37,474 nt of DNA from IDS-8 sp964424805 (GCA_964424805.1 CAYRKH010000027.1:1-37474); one strand, 5' to 3'. Shown: positions 15,984 to 24,485, counted from the stretch's first letter. The notes: generated by a model from the letters alone, not told the origin. Numbers and translations are program-made.

Positions 15984-16172
15984 ATGTGGCAGGACATACT
16001 GACGGCGTTCGCGCTCTACCTGATCATAGAAGGCATGATTCCCTTCGTCGGTCCGCAACGGTTCCGGCGCACCGTGGAGCAGATCGGTAAACTGAGCGAT
16101 AACAACCTGCGCTCGATCGGGCTGGTTGCCATGGGTGCGGGATTGCTGCTGTTGTTCATTGCGAGATCTTAA
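15984..16172 (+). CDS. yjeT: DUF2065 small membrane protein (YjeT-like)
   Basis: This 62-residue inner-membrane protein has two hydrophobic segments (about 5-24 and 43-60) around a short basic loop with PFVGPQRFRRTVEQI. The pattern MWQDILTAFALYLIIEGMIPF and LRSIGLVAMGAGLLLLF is typical of DUF2065. Genes of this family sit between hflC and purA in E. coli and many relatives, as here, with 42 nt after hflC and 16 nt before purA. Its function is unknown; a role near HflKC is suggested only by position. Confidence 0.9.
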   Translation: MWQDILTAFALYLIIEGMIPFVGPQRFRRTVEQIGKLSDNNLRSIGLVAMGAGLLLLFIARS

Positions 16173-16188
16173 TCCGGGACGGGATTGC

Positions 16189-17481
16189 ATGGGCAGGAAC
16201 GTAGTCGTTATCGGCACCCAGTGGGGTGACGAGGGCAAGGGCAAGATAGTCGATCTCCTGACGGAGCGGGCGGCGGCCGTCGTTCGCTTCCAGGGCGGGC
16301 ACAACGCGGGCCACACGCTCGTCATCGGCGGCCGCAAGACCGTCCTGCACCTGATCCCGTCCGGCATCCTGCGCGAGGGGGTGAGCTGCCTCATCGGCAA
16401 CGGGGTCGTGGTGTCGCTCGAGGCACTGATCAGGGAAGCAGAGTCGCTGATTGCCAACGGCATACCGGTGTACGAGAGACTCCGGGTCAGCCCGGCGTGC
16501 CCGCTGATCCTCCCGAGTCACGTCGCGCTCGACATCGCCCGGGAAAAGGCCAAAGGCGCGGCCGCGATCGGCACGACCGGGCGCGGCATCGGTCCGGCCT
16601 ATGAAGACAAGGTGTCACGCCGCGCCGTCCGCGTTGCCGACCTGTTCGTGCGCGAGAAATTTGCGGCGAAGCTCGGCGAGGTGCTCGACTTTCACAACTT
16701 TCTCCTGCGCAACTACTTCCGCGTGGAGCCGGTCGATTTTGCCAAAACCCTGGATTCGGCGCTGCAGGCCGCAGAAACGATCGCGCCGATCACCGCGGAC
16801 GTCACGGAGATCCTGAAGGAATACACCGACAGCGGGCAGAGCATCCTGTTCGAGGGAGCGCAAGGCTCGTTTCTCGACATCGACCACGGTACCTATCCCT
16901 TCGTGACCTCGTCGAATACGGTGGCCGCGGCGGCGAGCACCGGCACCGGCGTCGGCCCGAGCAACCTGCATTACGTGCTCGGGATCGTGAAGGCGTATAC
17001 GACGCGCGTCGGCGCGGGACCGTTCCCTACCGAGCTGTTCGACGACCAGGGCGAGCACCTCGCGACCGTGGGCGGCGAGTTCGGCTCGACCACGGGACGG
17101 CCGCGGCGCTGCGGCTGGTTCGACGCGGTCGCGCTCAAGCGCTCGATCGTGAACAGCGGCGTCTCGGGGCTCTGCGTCACCAAGCTCGACGTGCTGGACG
17201 GCCTCGAGAACATCAACGTGTGCGTACGCTACGAGCACGATGGCGAGCCGATCTCCGGGCTGCCGGTGATGGTGGACCGCTTTGCGGAGTACCAGCCGGT
17301 GTACGAGGAGATGCCGGGCTGGAAGTCGTCAACCGTCGGCGTCACCCGCTACGACGACCTGCCGGAGAACGCCCGCCGCTACCTCGAGCGCATCCAGGAG
17401 CTGGCCGGCGTGCCCCTCGACATCATCTCGACCGGCCCCGACCGCGAGCAGACCATAGTCCTGCGCCACCCGTTCGACTGA
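16189..17481 (+). CDS. purA: Adenylosuccinate synthetase
   Basis: PurA joins aspartate to IMP with GTP, the first step from IMP to AMP. The 430-residue protein has the GTP-binding start VVVIGTQWGDEGKGKIVDLL with catalytic Asp and Lys, catalytic His in QGGHNAGHTL, GIGPAYEDKVSR, the IMP contacts FEGAQGSFLDIDHGTYPFVTSSNT, and the GVTRYDDLP and ISTGPDREQTI motifs. The frame is open to 16126 inside yjeT, but the ATG at 16189 gives the standard N-terminus. It ends the conserved nnr-to-purA block. Confidence 0.97.
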   Translation: MGRNVVVIGTQWGDEGKGKIVDLLTERAAAVVRFQGGHNAGHTLVIGGRKTVLHLIPSGILREGVSCLIGNGVVVSLEALIREAESLIANGIPVYERLRVSPACPLILPSHVALDIAREKAKGAAAIGTTGRGIGPAYEDKVSRRAVRVADLFVREKFAAKLGEVLDFHNFLLRNYFRVEPVDFAKTLDSALQAAETIAPITADVTEILKEYTDSGQSILFEGAQGSFLDIDHGTYPFVTSSNTVAAAASTGTGVGPSNLHYVLGIVKAYTTRVGAGPFPTELFDDQGEHLATVGGEFGSTTGRPRRCGWFDAVALKRSIVNSGVSGLCVTKLDVLDGLENINVCVRYEHDGEPISGLPVMVDRFAEYQPVYEEMPGWKSSTVGVTRYDDLPENARRYLERIQELAGVPLDIISTGPDREQTIVLRHPFD

Positions 17482-17491
17482 GTGCCGCCGC

Positions 17492-18562
17492 TTGTCGAGT
17501 GAAGCAGGGCCGCTCCGTTTTCGTGCGGGCGCGGGCGCCTACCGCGAGATCAGGAAACGGGGATTCTCGGAGGAGCGGATCGGCACGATCGCCGGGGCGT
17601 CCGGCGGCGCCAAGTGGCTGGTGCTGAGCCAGCTCGACCGCGTTATCATCGAGCGCATCCTGCCGAAGGTCGCCGGTCCGGTGCACCTCCTCGGGTCCTC
17701 GATCGGCGCCTGGCGCTTCGCCTGCTATGCCCAGGCGGCACCGCTCGCCGCGCTCGAGCGCTTCGAGGCCGCCTACCTCGAGCAGAGTTACAGCGCGCGG
17801 CCCACGGCCGCCGAAGTCACGCGCAAGAGCCGGGAGATCCTCGCCTCGGTGATGGGCGAGAACGGCATCGCCGAGATCGTGGCGCATCCGCAGTTTCGCT
17901 CGCACATCCTGGCGGTGCGCAGCCGGCTGCTGACGTCCAGCGACTATCGCCCGGCGCTGTGGTCGGGACTGCTCGCCGCGGCGCTCGCGAATGCGGTCAG
18001 CCGCCGCGGCCTCGGCATGTTCTTCACGCGCAGCCTGTTCTACGATCCGCGTGACCTGCCGCCGTTCTACAACGCCACCGGCTTTCCCCTTGAGCGCATC
18101 GCGCTGACGGCGGACAACCTGGTGGAGGCGATCGTCGCGTCGGGCTCGATACCGACGGTGCTGACGGGAGTTCGCGACATCCCCGGCGCGCCGGCCGGCG
18201 TGTACCGGGACGGCGGCATCATCGACTACCACCTGGACCTTCCCCTCGCCGAACCCGACCGCCTGACGCTGTTCCCGCACTTTTTCGACCGGCTGATTCC
18301 CGGGTGGTTCGACAAGAACCTTCGGTGGCGGCGGCACAACCCGCTGTACATGGATCGCACCCTGCTGGTCAGCCCCTCGGCGGCATTCATTGCCCGGCTG
18401 CCGGGCGGCAAGGTCCCGGACCGCACCGACTTCGTGCGGATGACCGGGCCGCAGCGGATCCGGGCCTGGCAGAGGGTGATCGACGCCTGCCGCGAGCTCG
18501 CCGACGACCTCAACGACGTGCTCGACCACGACCGCCTCCCCGCGCGCCTCGAGCCTTTGTAA
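17492..18562 (+). CDS. Patatin-like phospholipase domain protein
   Basis: The 356-residue product looks like a patatin-type serine lipase. A GxSxG nucleophile elbow is visible as LLGSSIGAWR (Ser70), and the second member of the Ser-Asp dyad as YRDGGIIDY (Asp240). The oxyanion-loop position is GASGGAKWLVL (35-45), in place of the usual DGGGxRG. No signal peptide or transmembrane segment is evident, so it is probably cytoplasmic. The start is TTG at 17492, only 10 nt after purA, suggesting read-through from that operon. I do not know this gene from the standard purA neighbourhood of enterics. The lipid or ester substrate is unknown. Confidence 0.75.
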   Translation: MSSEAGPLRFRAGAGAYREIRKRGFSEERIGTIAGASGGAKWLVLSQLDRVIIERILPKVAGPVHLLGSSIGAWRFACYAQAAPLAALERFEAAYLEQSYSARPTAAEVTRKSREILASVMGENGIAEIVAHPQFRSHILAVRSRLLTSSDYRPALWSGLLAAALANAVSRRGLGMFFTRSLFYDPRDLPPFYNATGFPLERIALTADNLVEAIVASGSIPTVLTGVRDIPGAPAGVYRDGGIIDYHLDLPLAEPDRLTLFPHFFDRLIPGWFDKNLRWRRHNPLYMDRTLLVSPSAAFIARLPGGKVPDRTDFVRMTGPQRIRAWQRVIDACRELADDLNDVLDHDRLPARLEPL

Positions 18563-18605
18563 CGCCCGCCCGCGTGGCCCGCTCGACGGGCCGAATGCGA
18601 TGCCC

Positions 18606-18621
18606 TGTGATGCGGATCACA
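18606..18621 (+). promoter_or_regulatory. Perfect CRP-type palindrome upstream of the DUF2799 gene
   Basis: TGTGATGCGGATCACA matches the CRP/Vfr/Clp core TGTGA-N6-TCACA at all ten defined positions. It also contains TGAT-N4-ATCA, close to the FNR/ANR core. It lies 44 nt after the lipase stop and 92 nt before the lipoprotein ATG. Its centre is about 70-76 nt upstream of the transcription start predicted from the -10 at 18677, in the range of class I activation. Binding is inferred. Confidence 0.5.
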
Positions 18622-18673
18622 GCCACGGCAACGGCACAGTGTGAATGTCGACACAAAGCGGGCGGGCCCGCCT

Positions 18674-18682
18674 TGCTATGGT
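18674..18682 (+). promoter_or_regulatory. Extended -10 candidate for the DUF2799 gene
   Basis: TGC-TATGGT is an extended -10 with no good -35. A GC-rich palindrome (GCGGGC-GGGCCCGC) lies just upstream, and the CRP-type site further upstream may replace -35 contacts. The predicted start near 18689 gives a leader of about 25 nt with GGAG (18704-18707) 6 nt before the ATG. Confidence 0.38.
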
Positions 18683-18713
18683 GCCGCCTACAGGCGGTGC
18701 ATCGGAGCGACGC

Positions 18714-19346
18714 ATGCGTACCAGGAGCTGTGCAATACTGTTTTCGCTCGCCGTGGCCGGCCTCACCGGCTGTGCGAGCATGAGCGCGGAAGAGTGCGCG
18801 CTGGGCGACTGGCGCGCGGTCGGCTTCGAGGACGGCTCGCTGGGCTATGCTGCCGCCCGTCTCGGAGATCATCGCCGGGCCTGTGCCGAGCACGGCTACG
18901 CGCCGGATTTCGCCGCCTACCAGGCGGGCCGGGAAGAGGGGCTGCGGCTGTATTGCCAGCCCTCCCGGGGCTTCAACGTGGGTTCCCGCGGCGGCCAGTA
19001 CAACGGGGTGTGTGCAGCCGACCTCGAGCCGGCGTTCCTGGACGGTTATCGCGCCGGCGTCGAGCTCTACAACCTGCGCTCGAACGTGGAGGCCGCCAAC
19101 AGCCGCATCCGCGCGAGCGAGCAGGAACTCGACCGTACCCGGGAGCTGATCCGCTCCAAGGAAGCCGCGCTGATCGACAGCTCGACGTCCACCGAGGATC
19201 GCATCCTGCTGCTCGCCGACCTGAAGGAGCTCGCCGAGCGCACGGGCAAGCTCGAGACCGGGATCGACCTGGCGATCGAGGAGCGTGCCCGCCACGAGGA
19301 GCGCCTGGCCGCTTACCAGGCGACTCTCACCTACGCCGGCTACTAG
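18714..19346 (+). CDS. DUF2799 outer-membrane lipoprotein
   Basis: The 210-residue product starts with a lipoprotein signal (MRTRSCAILFSLAVAGLTGC; lipobox LTGC, lipidated Cys20). Ala at +2 argues against retention in the inner membrane. Residues 28-120 carry the DUF2799 pattern of spaced Cys, Trp, Gly and Tyr: CALGDWRAVGFEDGSLGY, YQAGREEGLRLYC, GQYNGVC and FLDGYRAGVELY. A charged coiled coil (about 121-205) follows. The frame is open from 18645, but the ATG at 18714 places the signal peptide correctly and has GGAG 6 nt upstream. Function is unknown; a periplasmic structural or envelope role is likely. Confidence 0.85.
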   Translation: MRTRSCAILFSLAVAGLTGCASMSAEECALGDWRAVGFEDGSLGYAAARLGDHRRACAEHGYAPDFAAYQAGREEGLRLYCQPSRGFNVGSRGGQYNGVCAADLEPAFLDGYRAGVELYNLRSNVEAANSRIRASEQELDRTRELIRSKEAALIDSSTSTEDRILLLADLKELAERTGKLETGIDLAIEERARHEERLAAYQATLTYAGY

Positions 19347-19410
19347 TCGCCTGTGACCGCCGGCCGGCAGCGCCCGGGCGCATCGGCGCGCCGGGTCGGC
19401 GGGGCGGCCG

Positions 19411-19419
19411 TGCTACGAT
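19411..19419 (+). promoter_or_regulatory. Extended -10 candidate for the TerC-family gene
   Basis: TGC-TACGAT lies 39 nt before the ATG in a very GC-rich 112-nt gap. No clear -35 is present. The predicted transcription start near 19426 gives a leader of about 33 nt containing GGAG (19448-19451), 7 nt before the start. Confidence 0.38.
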
Positions 19420-19458
19420 CCGGAACCGGCCGTTTTCCTCGTGGACTGGAGCAATTGA

Positions 19459-20205
19459 ATGGAGTGGGTGACTCTCCCCGAGGCCTGGGTCGCGCTGGCG
19501 ACCCTGACGGCGCTGGAGATCATCCTCGGCGTCGATAACATCATTTTCATTTCGATACTGGTCGGGCGGCTGCCGGAACAGTCGCGCCAGCGGGCGCGCA
19601 TCGTGGGCCTCGGCCTTGCCATGGGCATGCGCATCCTGCTCCTGCTCACGATCACGTGGATCATGCGGCTGCAGCAGGACCTGTTCACGGTCGCGGGCAA
19701 CGGGATTTCCGGCCGCGACCTGATCCTGATCGCAGGCGGCCTGTTCCTGCTTGCAAAATCGACCATCGAGATCCACCACGCCGTCGAAGGCACGAAGCCG
19801 GATCGCGAGATCAGTCACAAGGCGGCGAGCTTCGGCAGCATTATCCTCCAGATCGGCATCCTCGATCTCGTGTTCTCGCTGGACTCGGTGATTACCGCCG
19901 TCGGCATGGCCGAGCACGTGCCGGTGATGATCACGGCAATCGTGCTCGCGATCCTGGTGATGATGTTCGCCGCACGCTCGATCGGTGATTTCGTGGACCG
20001 GCATCCGACGGTCAAAATGCTGGCTCTCAATTTCCTCGTGCTGATCGGCTTCGCGCTGGTCGCCGAAGGCGTCGATTTCCACATCCCGAAAGGCTACATT
20101 TACTTCGCAATGGCGTTCTCCGTCCTGGTCGAGATGCTCAATCTTCGAGTCCGGGGACAGAGCGAGCCGGTGGCGTTGCACAAGAAGCCGCTCGATCGAA
20201 TATGA
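19459..20205 (+). CDS. TerC/YgdQ-family integral membrane protein
   Basis: This is a 248-residue inner-membrane protein with about seven hydrophobic segments and the two acidic repeats that mark the TerC fold: LTALEIILGVDNIIFISIL (about 17-35) and LDLVFSLDSVITAVGM (about 135-150), plus MMFAARSIGDFVDRHPTVKML and the ending PKGYIYFAMAFSVLVEMLNL. It is closest in pattern to E. coli YgdQ. TerC-family proteins are implicated in metal (Mn2+) export and membrane-protein metalation, and in tellurite resistance when in ter operons; no other ter genes are here. The Mg2+ channel gene corA follows 35 nt later, so a metal-ion theme is plausible. Confidence 0.9.
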   Translation: MEWVTLPEAWVALATLTALEIILGVDNIIFISILVGRLPEQSRQRARIVGLGLAMGMRILLLLTITWIMRLQQDLFTVAGNGISGRDLILIAGGLFLLAKSTIEIHHAVEGTKPDREISHKAASFGSIILQIGILDLVFSLDSVITAVGMAEHVPVMITAIVLAILVMMFAARSIGDFVDRHPTVKMLALNFLVLIGFALVAEGVDFHIPKGYIYFAMAFSVLVEMLNLRVRGQSEPVALHKKPLDRI

Positions 20206-20240
20206 TCGCCGGCAAGTCAGCATCTGTTGGGGGGTAGGGG

Positions 20241-21212
20241 ATGATCCGGCGTTTTGCCGCCGAAGGGGGCCGCTTGAGCAGCGTCGACGGTGTCGGCACG
20301 AGCGATCGGCCGGTCGTCTGGTACGACCTGTACCAGCCCACCGTCGAAGAGGAAGCCGTGCTCGAAACCGAGCTCGGCGTGAACATTCCGACGCGCGAGG
20401 AGATGGACGAGATCGAGGCGTCCAGCCGGCTCTACTACGAAGACGGCGCGGCATTCATGACCGTGATCCTGCCGGCGAGGACGGATGCCGACCTTCCGGA
20501 AATAGCGCCCGTTACCTTCGTCATCACCAGCACCGCGCTCGTCACCGTGCGCTATCACGAGCCGCAGGCGTTCCGGAACTTTCCGCTGCGGGCGGAGAAG
20601 ACGTCGATGGGTTGCGACAGCGCCGAGTCGGTGTTGATCGGGCTGCTGGAGGTGATTATCGATCGCCTGGCGGACGTTCTCGAGCGGGTGGGGCGGGACA
20701 TCGACCGCATCTCGCGAGGCATCTTCCAGCACCCGAACGGTACGAGGCCGAAAGACCGCGATTACCAGAAAGTGCTGGAGGACATCGGGCTCAAGGGCGA
20801 TCTCATCTCGAACGTCCGCGACAGCCTTGCCACGCTGGAGCGCGCTTTCGGATTCCTCGCGCAGTACACGATGGAGAGAAAAAGCGAGCGCGACGTGCGC
20901 ACTCGCCTGAAGACGCTCACCCGCGACGCGGGCTCGCTGGCGGATCACGCCGATTTCCTGTCGCAGAAGATCACCTTTCTGCTCGACGCGACGCTCGGCA
21001 TGATCAACATCGAGCAGAACGCCACGATCAAGATCTTCTCGGTCGCGGCGGTCGTGTTCCTGCCGCCGACCCTGATCGCCTCGATTTACGGCATGAACTA
21101 CCGGCACATGCCGGAGCTCGACTGGCTGTTCGGCTATCCCTTCGCGTTGGGACTGATGGTGGCGTCCGCGGTCCTGCCGTATCTGTATTTCAAGCGGCGC
21201 GACTGGCTGTAG
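20241..21212 (+). CDS. corA: Magnesium/cobalt transport protein CorA
   Basis: CorA is a pentameric Mg2+ channel. The 323-residue protein has a large cytoplasmic N-terminal domain (RPVVWYDLYQPTVEEE; GVNIPTREEMDEIE), a long stalk helix (TMERKSERDVRTRLKTLTRD, ADFLSQKITFLLDATLGMIN) and two C-terminal transmembrane segments. The selectivity signature YGMN is present (about 283-286), followed by YRHMPEL and the basic tail KRRDWL. The ATG has a G-rich ribosome site (GGGGTAGGGG). It ends 37 nt before the 3' end of the oppositely oriented tRNA gene. Confidence 0.95.
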   Translation: MIRRFAAEGGRLSSVDGVGTSDRPVVWYDLYQPTVEEEAVLETELGVNIPTREEMDEIEASSRLYYEDGAAFMTVILPARTDADLPEIAPVTFVITSTALVTVRYHEPQAFRNFPLRAEKTSMGCDSAESVLIGLLEVIIDRLADVLERVGRDIDRISRGIFQHPNGTRPKDRDYQKVLEDIGLKGDLISNVRDSLATLERAFGFLAQYTMERKSERDVRTRLKTLTRDAGSLADHADFLSQKITFLLDATLGMINIEQNATIKIFSVAAVVFLPPTLIASIYGMNYRHMPELDWLFGYPFALGLMVASAVLPYLYFKRRDWL

Positions 21213-21249
21213 GGCGGGGCCCGATTCGGCGCGAATCAGCGAGCATTGA

Positions 21250-21336
<87 letters not shown>

Positions 21337-21377
21337 AAGGTCGAGACCGCGTATAGTGCGGCCTTTGCGGGTGGCGG

Positions 21378-21407
21378 ACTGTACAGAAACCCGCCGCGGC
21401 CTGTCAA
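21378..21407 (-). promoter_or_regulatory. Promoter of tRNA-Leu
   Basis: On the minus strand a consensus TTGACA (21407-21402), an 18-nt spacer and TACAGT (21383-21378) precede the tRNA by about 41 nt. The stretch after the -10 is GC-rich (CCGCCACCCG), the discriminator type associated with growth-rate and stringent control of stable RNA genes. Confidence 0.6.
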
Positions 21408-21434
21408 TCTGGTCCGGCCTCCCCGCCATACGAC

Positions 21435-21440
21435 TATAAC
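21435..21440 (+). promoter_or_regulatory. Weak -10 candidate for rnr
   Basis: TATAAC lies 15 nt before the rnr TTG start, which would give a leader of only about 9 nt. No credible -35 is seen 16-18 nt upstream. The 119-nt gap also holds the divergent tRNA promoter. Confidence 0.25.
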
Positions 21441-21455
21441 CCCAAGCGAGAAATT

Positions 21456-23681
21456 TTGGTCAAGCAACAAAAAAGCGCCGGTAAATCCGGTAAGTACCAG
21501 CACCCCGTTCCGCGGCGCCCTGAAATCCTGGAGCGTTTGCAGGATGCCGGGCAGCCGATGCGGCTGGACGAGCTCATGGACGCGTTCGATCTCCGCGGCA
21601 CCCGCCAGCGTTCCGCCCTGGCCGATACCCTGGGCCGCATGGTTCGCGCCGGCCAGGTCATCGAGAACCGGAACGGCGAATACTGCCTCACGAAGAAGCT
21701 CGAGCTGATTACCGGGACGGTGCTCGGGCACCGCGACGGTTTCGGCTTCGTGCTTCGGGACGACGCCGGCGAGGATGCGTGGCTGTCGCCGCGCGAGATG
21801 CGCTCGCTCTTCGACGGCGACCGCGTGGCGATCCGTATCGCCGGGCGCGACCGCCGCGGCAAGCCGGAGGCCCGCGTGGTGGAAATACTGGAGCGCGGGG
21901 TCCAGGAGATCGCCGGCCAGTTCCTCCGTGAGCGCGGCATCGGCATCGTCGTGCCCGATAACCCGAAGATTGCCCATCGCGTGCTGATTCCCGACGGGGA
22001 ATCAGGACCCGCGAAGCCGGGGCAGATCGTCGTTGCGCGCATTCTCGATTACCCGTCCGACGTCCAGCAGCCGATCGGCCGCGTCGTGCGGGTCATCGGC
22101 GCGCCGGAGCAGAAGGGGATGGCGACCGACATCGCCATCCACGCCTATGCCATCCCGAACGTCTGGCCGCCCGAAGTCGAGCGCCGTGCCCGCACCTTCA
22201 GGAAAGACGTGGCACCCGCCGAGAAGCAGGGCCGGGTCGACCTGCGCGACCTGCCGCTCGTGACCATCGACGGCGCGGACGCGCGCGACTTCGACGACGC
22301 CGTCTACTGCGAGCCGGCCGGCAGCGGCTGGCGCCTGCTGGTCGCTATTGCCGACGTCGGCCATTACGTGCAGCCCGGGAGTGAGATCGACAAGGAAGCG
22401 GTCCGGCGCGGCACCTCGGTGTATTTCCCGGACCGCGTGGTGCCCATGCTGCCGGAGGTGCTGTCGAACGGGCTCTGCTCGCTCAACCCGGAAGTGGACC
22501 GGCTCTGCATGGTATGCGACATGCGCATCGACGCGAGCGGCCGCGTCACCCGCTCGAAATTCCTCGAAGCCGTCATGCGTTCACACGCGCGCCTGACCTA
22601 CAGCGAGGTGAACGATCACCTGACCGGCAACAAGCGCTCGCGGGTCGCGAAATCCCTCCGCGGCCCGCTGTCCCACCTGCACGGCCTGTACAAGGCCCTG
22701 GCATCGGCACGCCATCGCCGGGGGGCGATCGAGCTGGACATCCCGCAGACGCGCATCGAGCTGAATCGCGACGGTGAAGTGGAGCGCATCGCCACGGTAC
22801 CGCGCAACGATGCGCACCGCCTGATCGAGGAATGCATGATCACGGCCAACGTGCAGGCGGCAAAGTTCCTGAAGAAGCACCGCATCCCGGGTCTTTACCG
22901 CGTGCACGCGAAGCCGGACCCCGACCGGTTCGACGACCTGCGCCAGTACCTGCTCGGCCTGGGGCTCAAGGTGCCGCACCCCGAACACGTGGAGCCGCGT
23001 CACTACAACCAGATGATCTCGCAGGTCGCCGACCGGCCGGACGTGCAGTCGATCGCGCTTGCGATGCTGCGTTCGCTCATGCACGCCGAGTACACGCCGG
23101 TGAACATCGGCCATTTCGGCCTCGCGCTCGATACGTACGCCCACTTCACCTCGCCGATCCGCCGCTACCCGGACCTGCTGGTGCACCGGGCGATCCGGCA
23201 CATCCTGCAGGGCGGCAAGCCCGGCAAGTACCGCTATTCACCGGGCGAAATGGAGCGCCTCGGCACCATCTGCTCCGCGCACGAACGGCGGGCGGAGGAC
23301 GCGACTCGCGACGTCGAGGCACGGCTCAAGTGCCAGTTCATGGAAGACAAGGTCGGGTTCGAATACGACGGTGTCATCACGGGCGTCACCAACTTCGGGG
23401 TGTTCGTGCAACTCGCCGACCTCGCCATCGACGGGCTGGTCCACGTGTCGAGCCTGACGAGCGACTACTACCGCTACGACGCCGGCACCCAGTCGCTGGT
23501 CGGCGAGCGCAGCGGCAACCGCTATCGGCTGGGAGAGGGGCTGCGCGTCGTCGTAGCCAAGGTCGACGTGGAGAACCGGCGCATCGACTTCCGGTTGGGC
23601 GACGAGCGCCGGGCGGCCGAGCGGCACACGCGCACGTCCGGCCTGCGGCGCAAGAAAGGCGGCCGGCGGCGGGCCGGGTGA
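21456..23681 (+). CDS. rnr: Ribonuclease R
   Basis: RNase R is a processive 3'-5' exoribonuclease able to degrade structured RNA, important in RNA quality control. The 741-residue protein has an N-terminal helix-turn-helix region (LDELMDAFDLRGTRQRSALADTL), cold-shock domains (GTVLGHRDGFGFVLRDD), the RNB catalytic domain with DGADARDFDDAVYCEP (around 273-285), HARLTYSEV, RNDAHRLIEECMI, HFTSPIRRYPDLLVHRA, a C-terminal S1 domain (GVITGVTNFGVFVQLADL, IDGLVHVSSL) and a short basic tail (RRKKGGRRR). That tail is much shorter than the long Lys-rich tail of E. coli RNase R. The start is TTG at 21456. The stop overlaps an alternative rlmB start by 2 nt. Confidence 0.96.
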   Translation: MVKQQKSAGKSGKYQHPVPRRPEILERLQDAGQPMRLDELMDAFDLRGTRQRSALADTLGRMVRAGQVIENRNGEYCLTKKLELITGTVLGHRDGFGFVLRDDAGEDAWLSPREMRSLFDGDRVAIRIAGRDRRGKPEARVVEILERGVQEIAGQFLRERGIGIVVPDNPKIAHRVLIPDGESGPAKPGQIVVARILDYPSDVQQPIGRVVRVIGAPEQKGMATDIAIHAYAIPNVWPPEVERRARTFRKDVAPAEKQGRVDLRDLPLVTIDGADARDFDDAVYCEPAGSGWRLLVAIADVGHYVQPGSEIDKEAVRRGTSVYFPDRVVPMLPEVLSNGLCSLNPEVDRLCMVCDMRIDASGRVTRSKFLEAVMRSHARLTYSEVNDHLTGNKRSRVAKSLRGPLSHLHGLYKALASARHRRGAIELDIPQTRIELNRDGEVERIATVPRNDAHRLIEECMITANVQAAKFLKKHRIPGLYRVHAKPDPDRFDDLRQYLLGLGLKVPHPEHVEPRHYNQMISQVADRPDVQSIALAMLRSLMHAEYTPVNIGHFGLALDTYAHFTSPIRRYPDLLVHRAIRHILQGGKPGKYRYSPGEMERLGTICSAHERRAEDATRDVEARLKCQFMEDKVGFEYDGVITGVTNFGVFVQLADLAIDGLVHVSSLTSDYYRYDAGTQSLVGERSGNRYRLGEGLRVVVAKVDVENRRIDFRLGDERRAAERHTRTSGLRRKKGGRRRAG

Positions 23682-23695
23682 CGGAGACGACGGCA

Positions 23696-24454
23696 ATGAG
23701 CAAGTCCCGCTACGTGGCCGGCCTGCGCGCCGTGGAGCAGCTCCTGACCAGCCGCGCCGGCGACATCCGCGCGCTCTACGCCGAATACCAGACGGCCAAC
23801 CCGCGGGTCGAGGCCGTGATCGCGCGGGCCGGCTCGCTGGATATCGAGGTGAAGCCGGCGAACCGCGGCCGTCTCCGGCAGCTCTCCGGGGACGCGCGCC
23901 ACCAGGGCGTTGTCGCGGAGATCCGCCGCAGCACGGTGCTGGACGAGGCGGGCCTGCGGACGCTGGTGGAGCGTCACCTGACCGACGGCGACGCCGCGCC
24001 GCTCATGCTGCTGGTCCTCGAAGGCATCCAGGACCCGCACAACCTCGGCGCCTGCCTGCGCACGGCCGACGCCGCCGGGGTCCACGCCGTGGTGGCCTCG
24101 AGGCACGGTGCGGCGGGCCTTGGTCCCGCCGTCAGCAAGGTCGCGGCCGGGGCGGCGGAAGTCCTGCCGTTTGCGCCGGTGCCGAACATCGGCCGGGTGC
24201 TCGGCTGGCTGGCCGATTACGGCGTGCAGATCATCGGCACCAGCGATGCCGCCGATACCTGCGTGTTCGAGGCGGACCTCTCCGTTCCGCTGGCGCTGGT
24301 CATGGGCGGTGAGCACGGCGGCCTGCGCAAGGCCACCCGGGAGCGCTGCGGCACGCTGCTCCGCCTGCCGATGCTCGGCAGCGTGGCCAGCCTGAACGTC
24401 TCGGTCGCCTGCGGCGTCTGCCTGTACGAAGCGGTGCGACAGCGCCGCGGTTGA
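23696..24454 (+). CDS. rlmB: 23S rRNA (Gm2251) 2'-O-methyltransferase RlmB
   Basis: RlmB methylates the ribose of G2251 in the peptidyl-transferase P loop of 23S rRNA. The 252-residue protein has the N-terminal substrate domain (VAGLRAVEQLL) and the SpoU/TrmH knot motifs: motif 1 LEGIQDPHNLGACLRTADAAG, motif 2 LVMGGEHGGLR and motif 3 MLGSVASLNVSVACGVCLYEA. The ATG at 23696 has GGAG 9 nt upstream. An in-frame GTG at 23678 overlaps the rnr stop (GTGA) and would add six residues (MTETTA), a real alternative. The rnr-rlmB pair is conserved across gammaproteobacteria. The stop lies inside the -35 of the next promoter. Confidence 0.95.
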   Translation: MSKSRYVAGLRAVEQLLTSRAGDIRALYAEYQTANPRVEAVIARAGSLDIEVKPANRGRLRQLSGDARHQGVVAEIRRSTVLDEAGLRTLVERHLTDGDAAPLMLLVLEGIQDPHNLGACLRTADAAGVHAVVASRHGAAGLGPAVSKVAAGAAEVLPFAPVPNIGRVLGWLADYGVQIIGTSDAADTCVFEADLSVPLALVMGGEHGGLRKATRERCGTLLRLPMLGSVASLNVSVACGVCLYEAVRQRRG

Positions 24455-24479
24455 TCCCGGCCCGGCGCTTGGGTAGGAT
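24451..24479 (+). promoter_or_regulatory. Sigma70 promoter of the rpsF operon
   Basis: TTGATC (24451-24456), a spacer of exactly 17 nt and TAGGAT (24474-24479) form one of the best -35/-10 pairs in the window. The -35 overlaps the rlmB stop codon. Predicted transcription starts near 24486, giving a leader of about 70 nt. Confidence 0.6.
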
Positions 24480-24485
24480 GCGCCT

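Noticed and set aside
21223..21237. GATTCG-GCG-CGAATC hairpin after the tRNA-Leu gene as a terminator
   Set aside because: The stem is short and no U tract follows in the minus-strand direction.
21429..21440. TACGACTATA resembling the core of a T7 promoter
   Set aside because: The match is partial, no phage genes are near, and TATAAC is simply a possible -10 for rnr.
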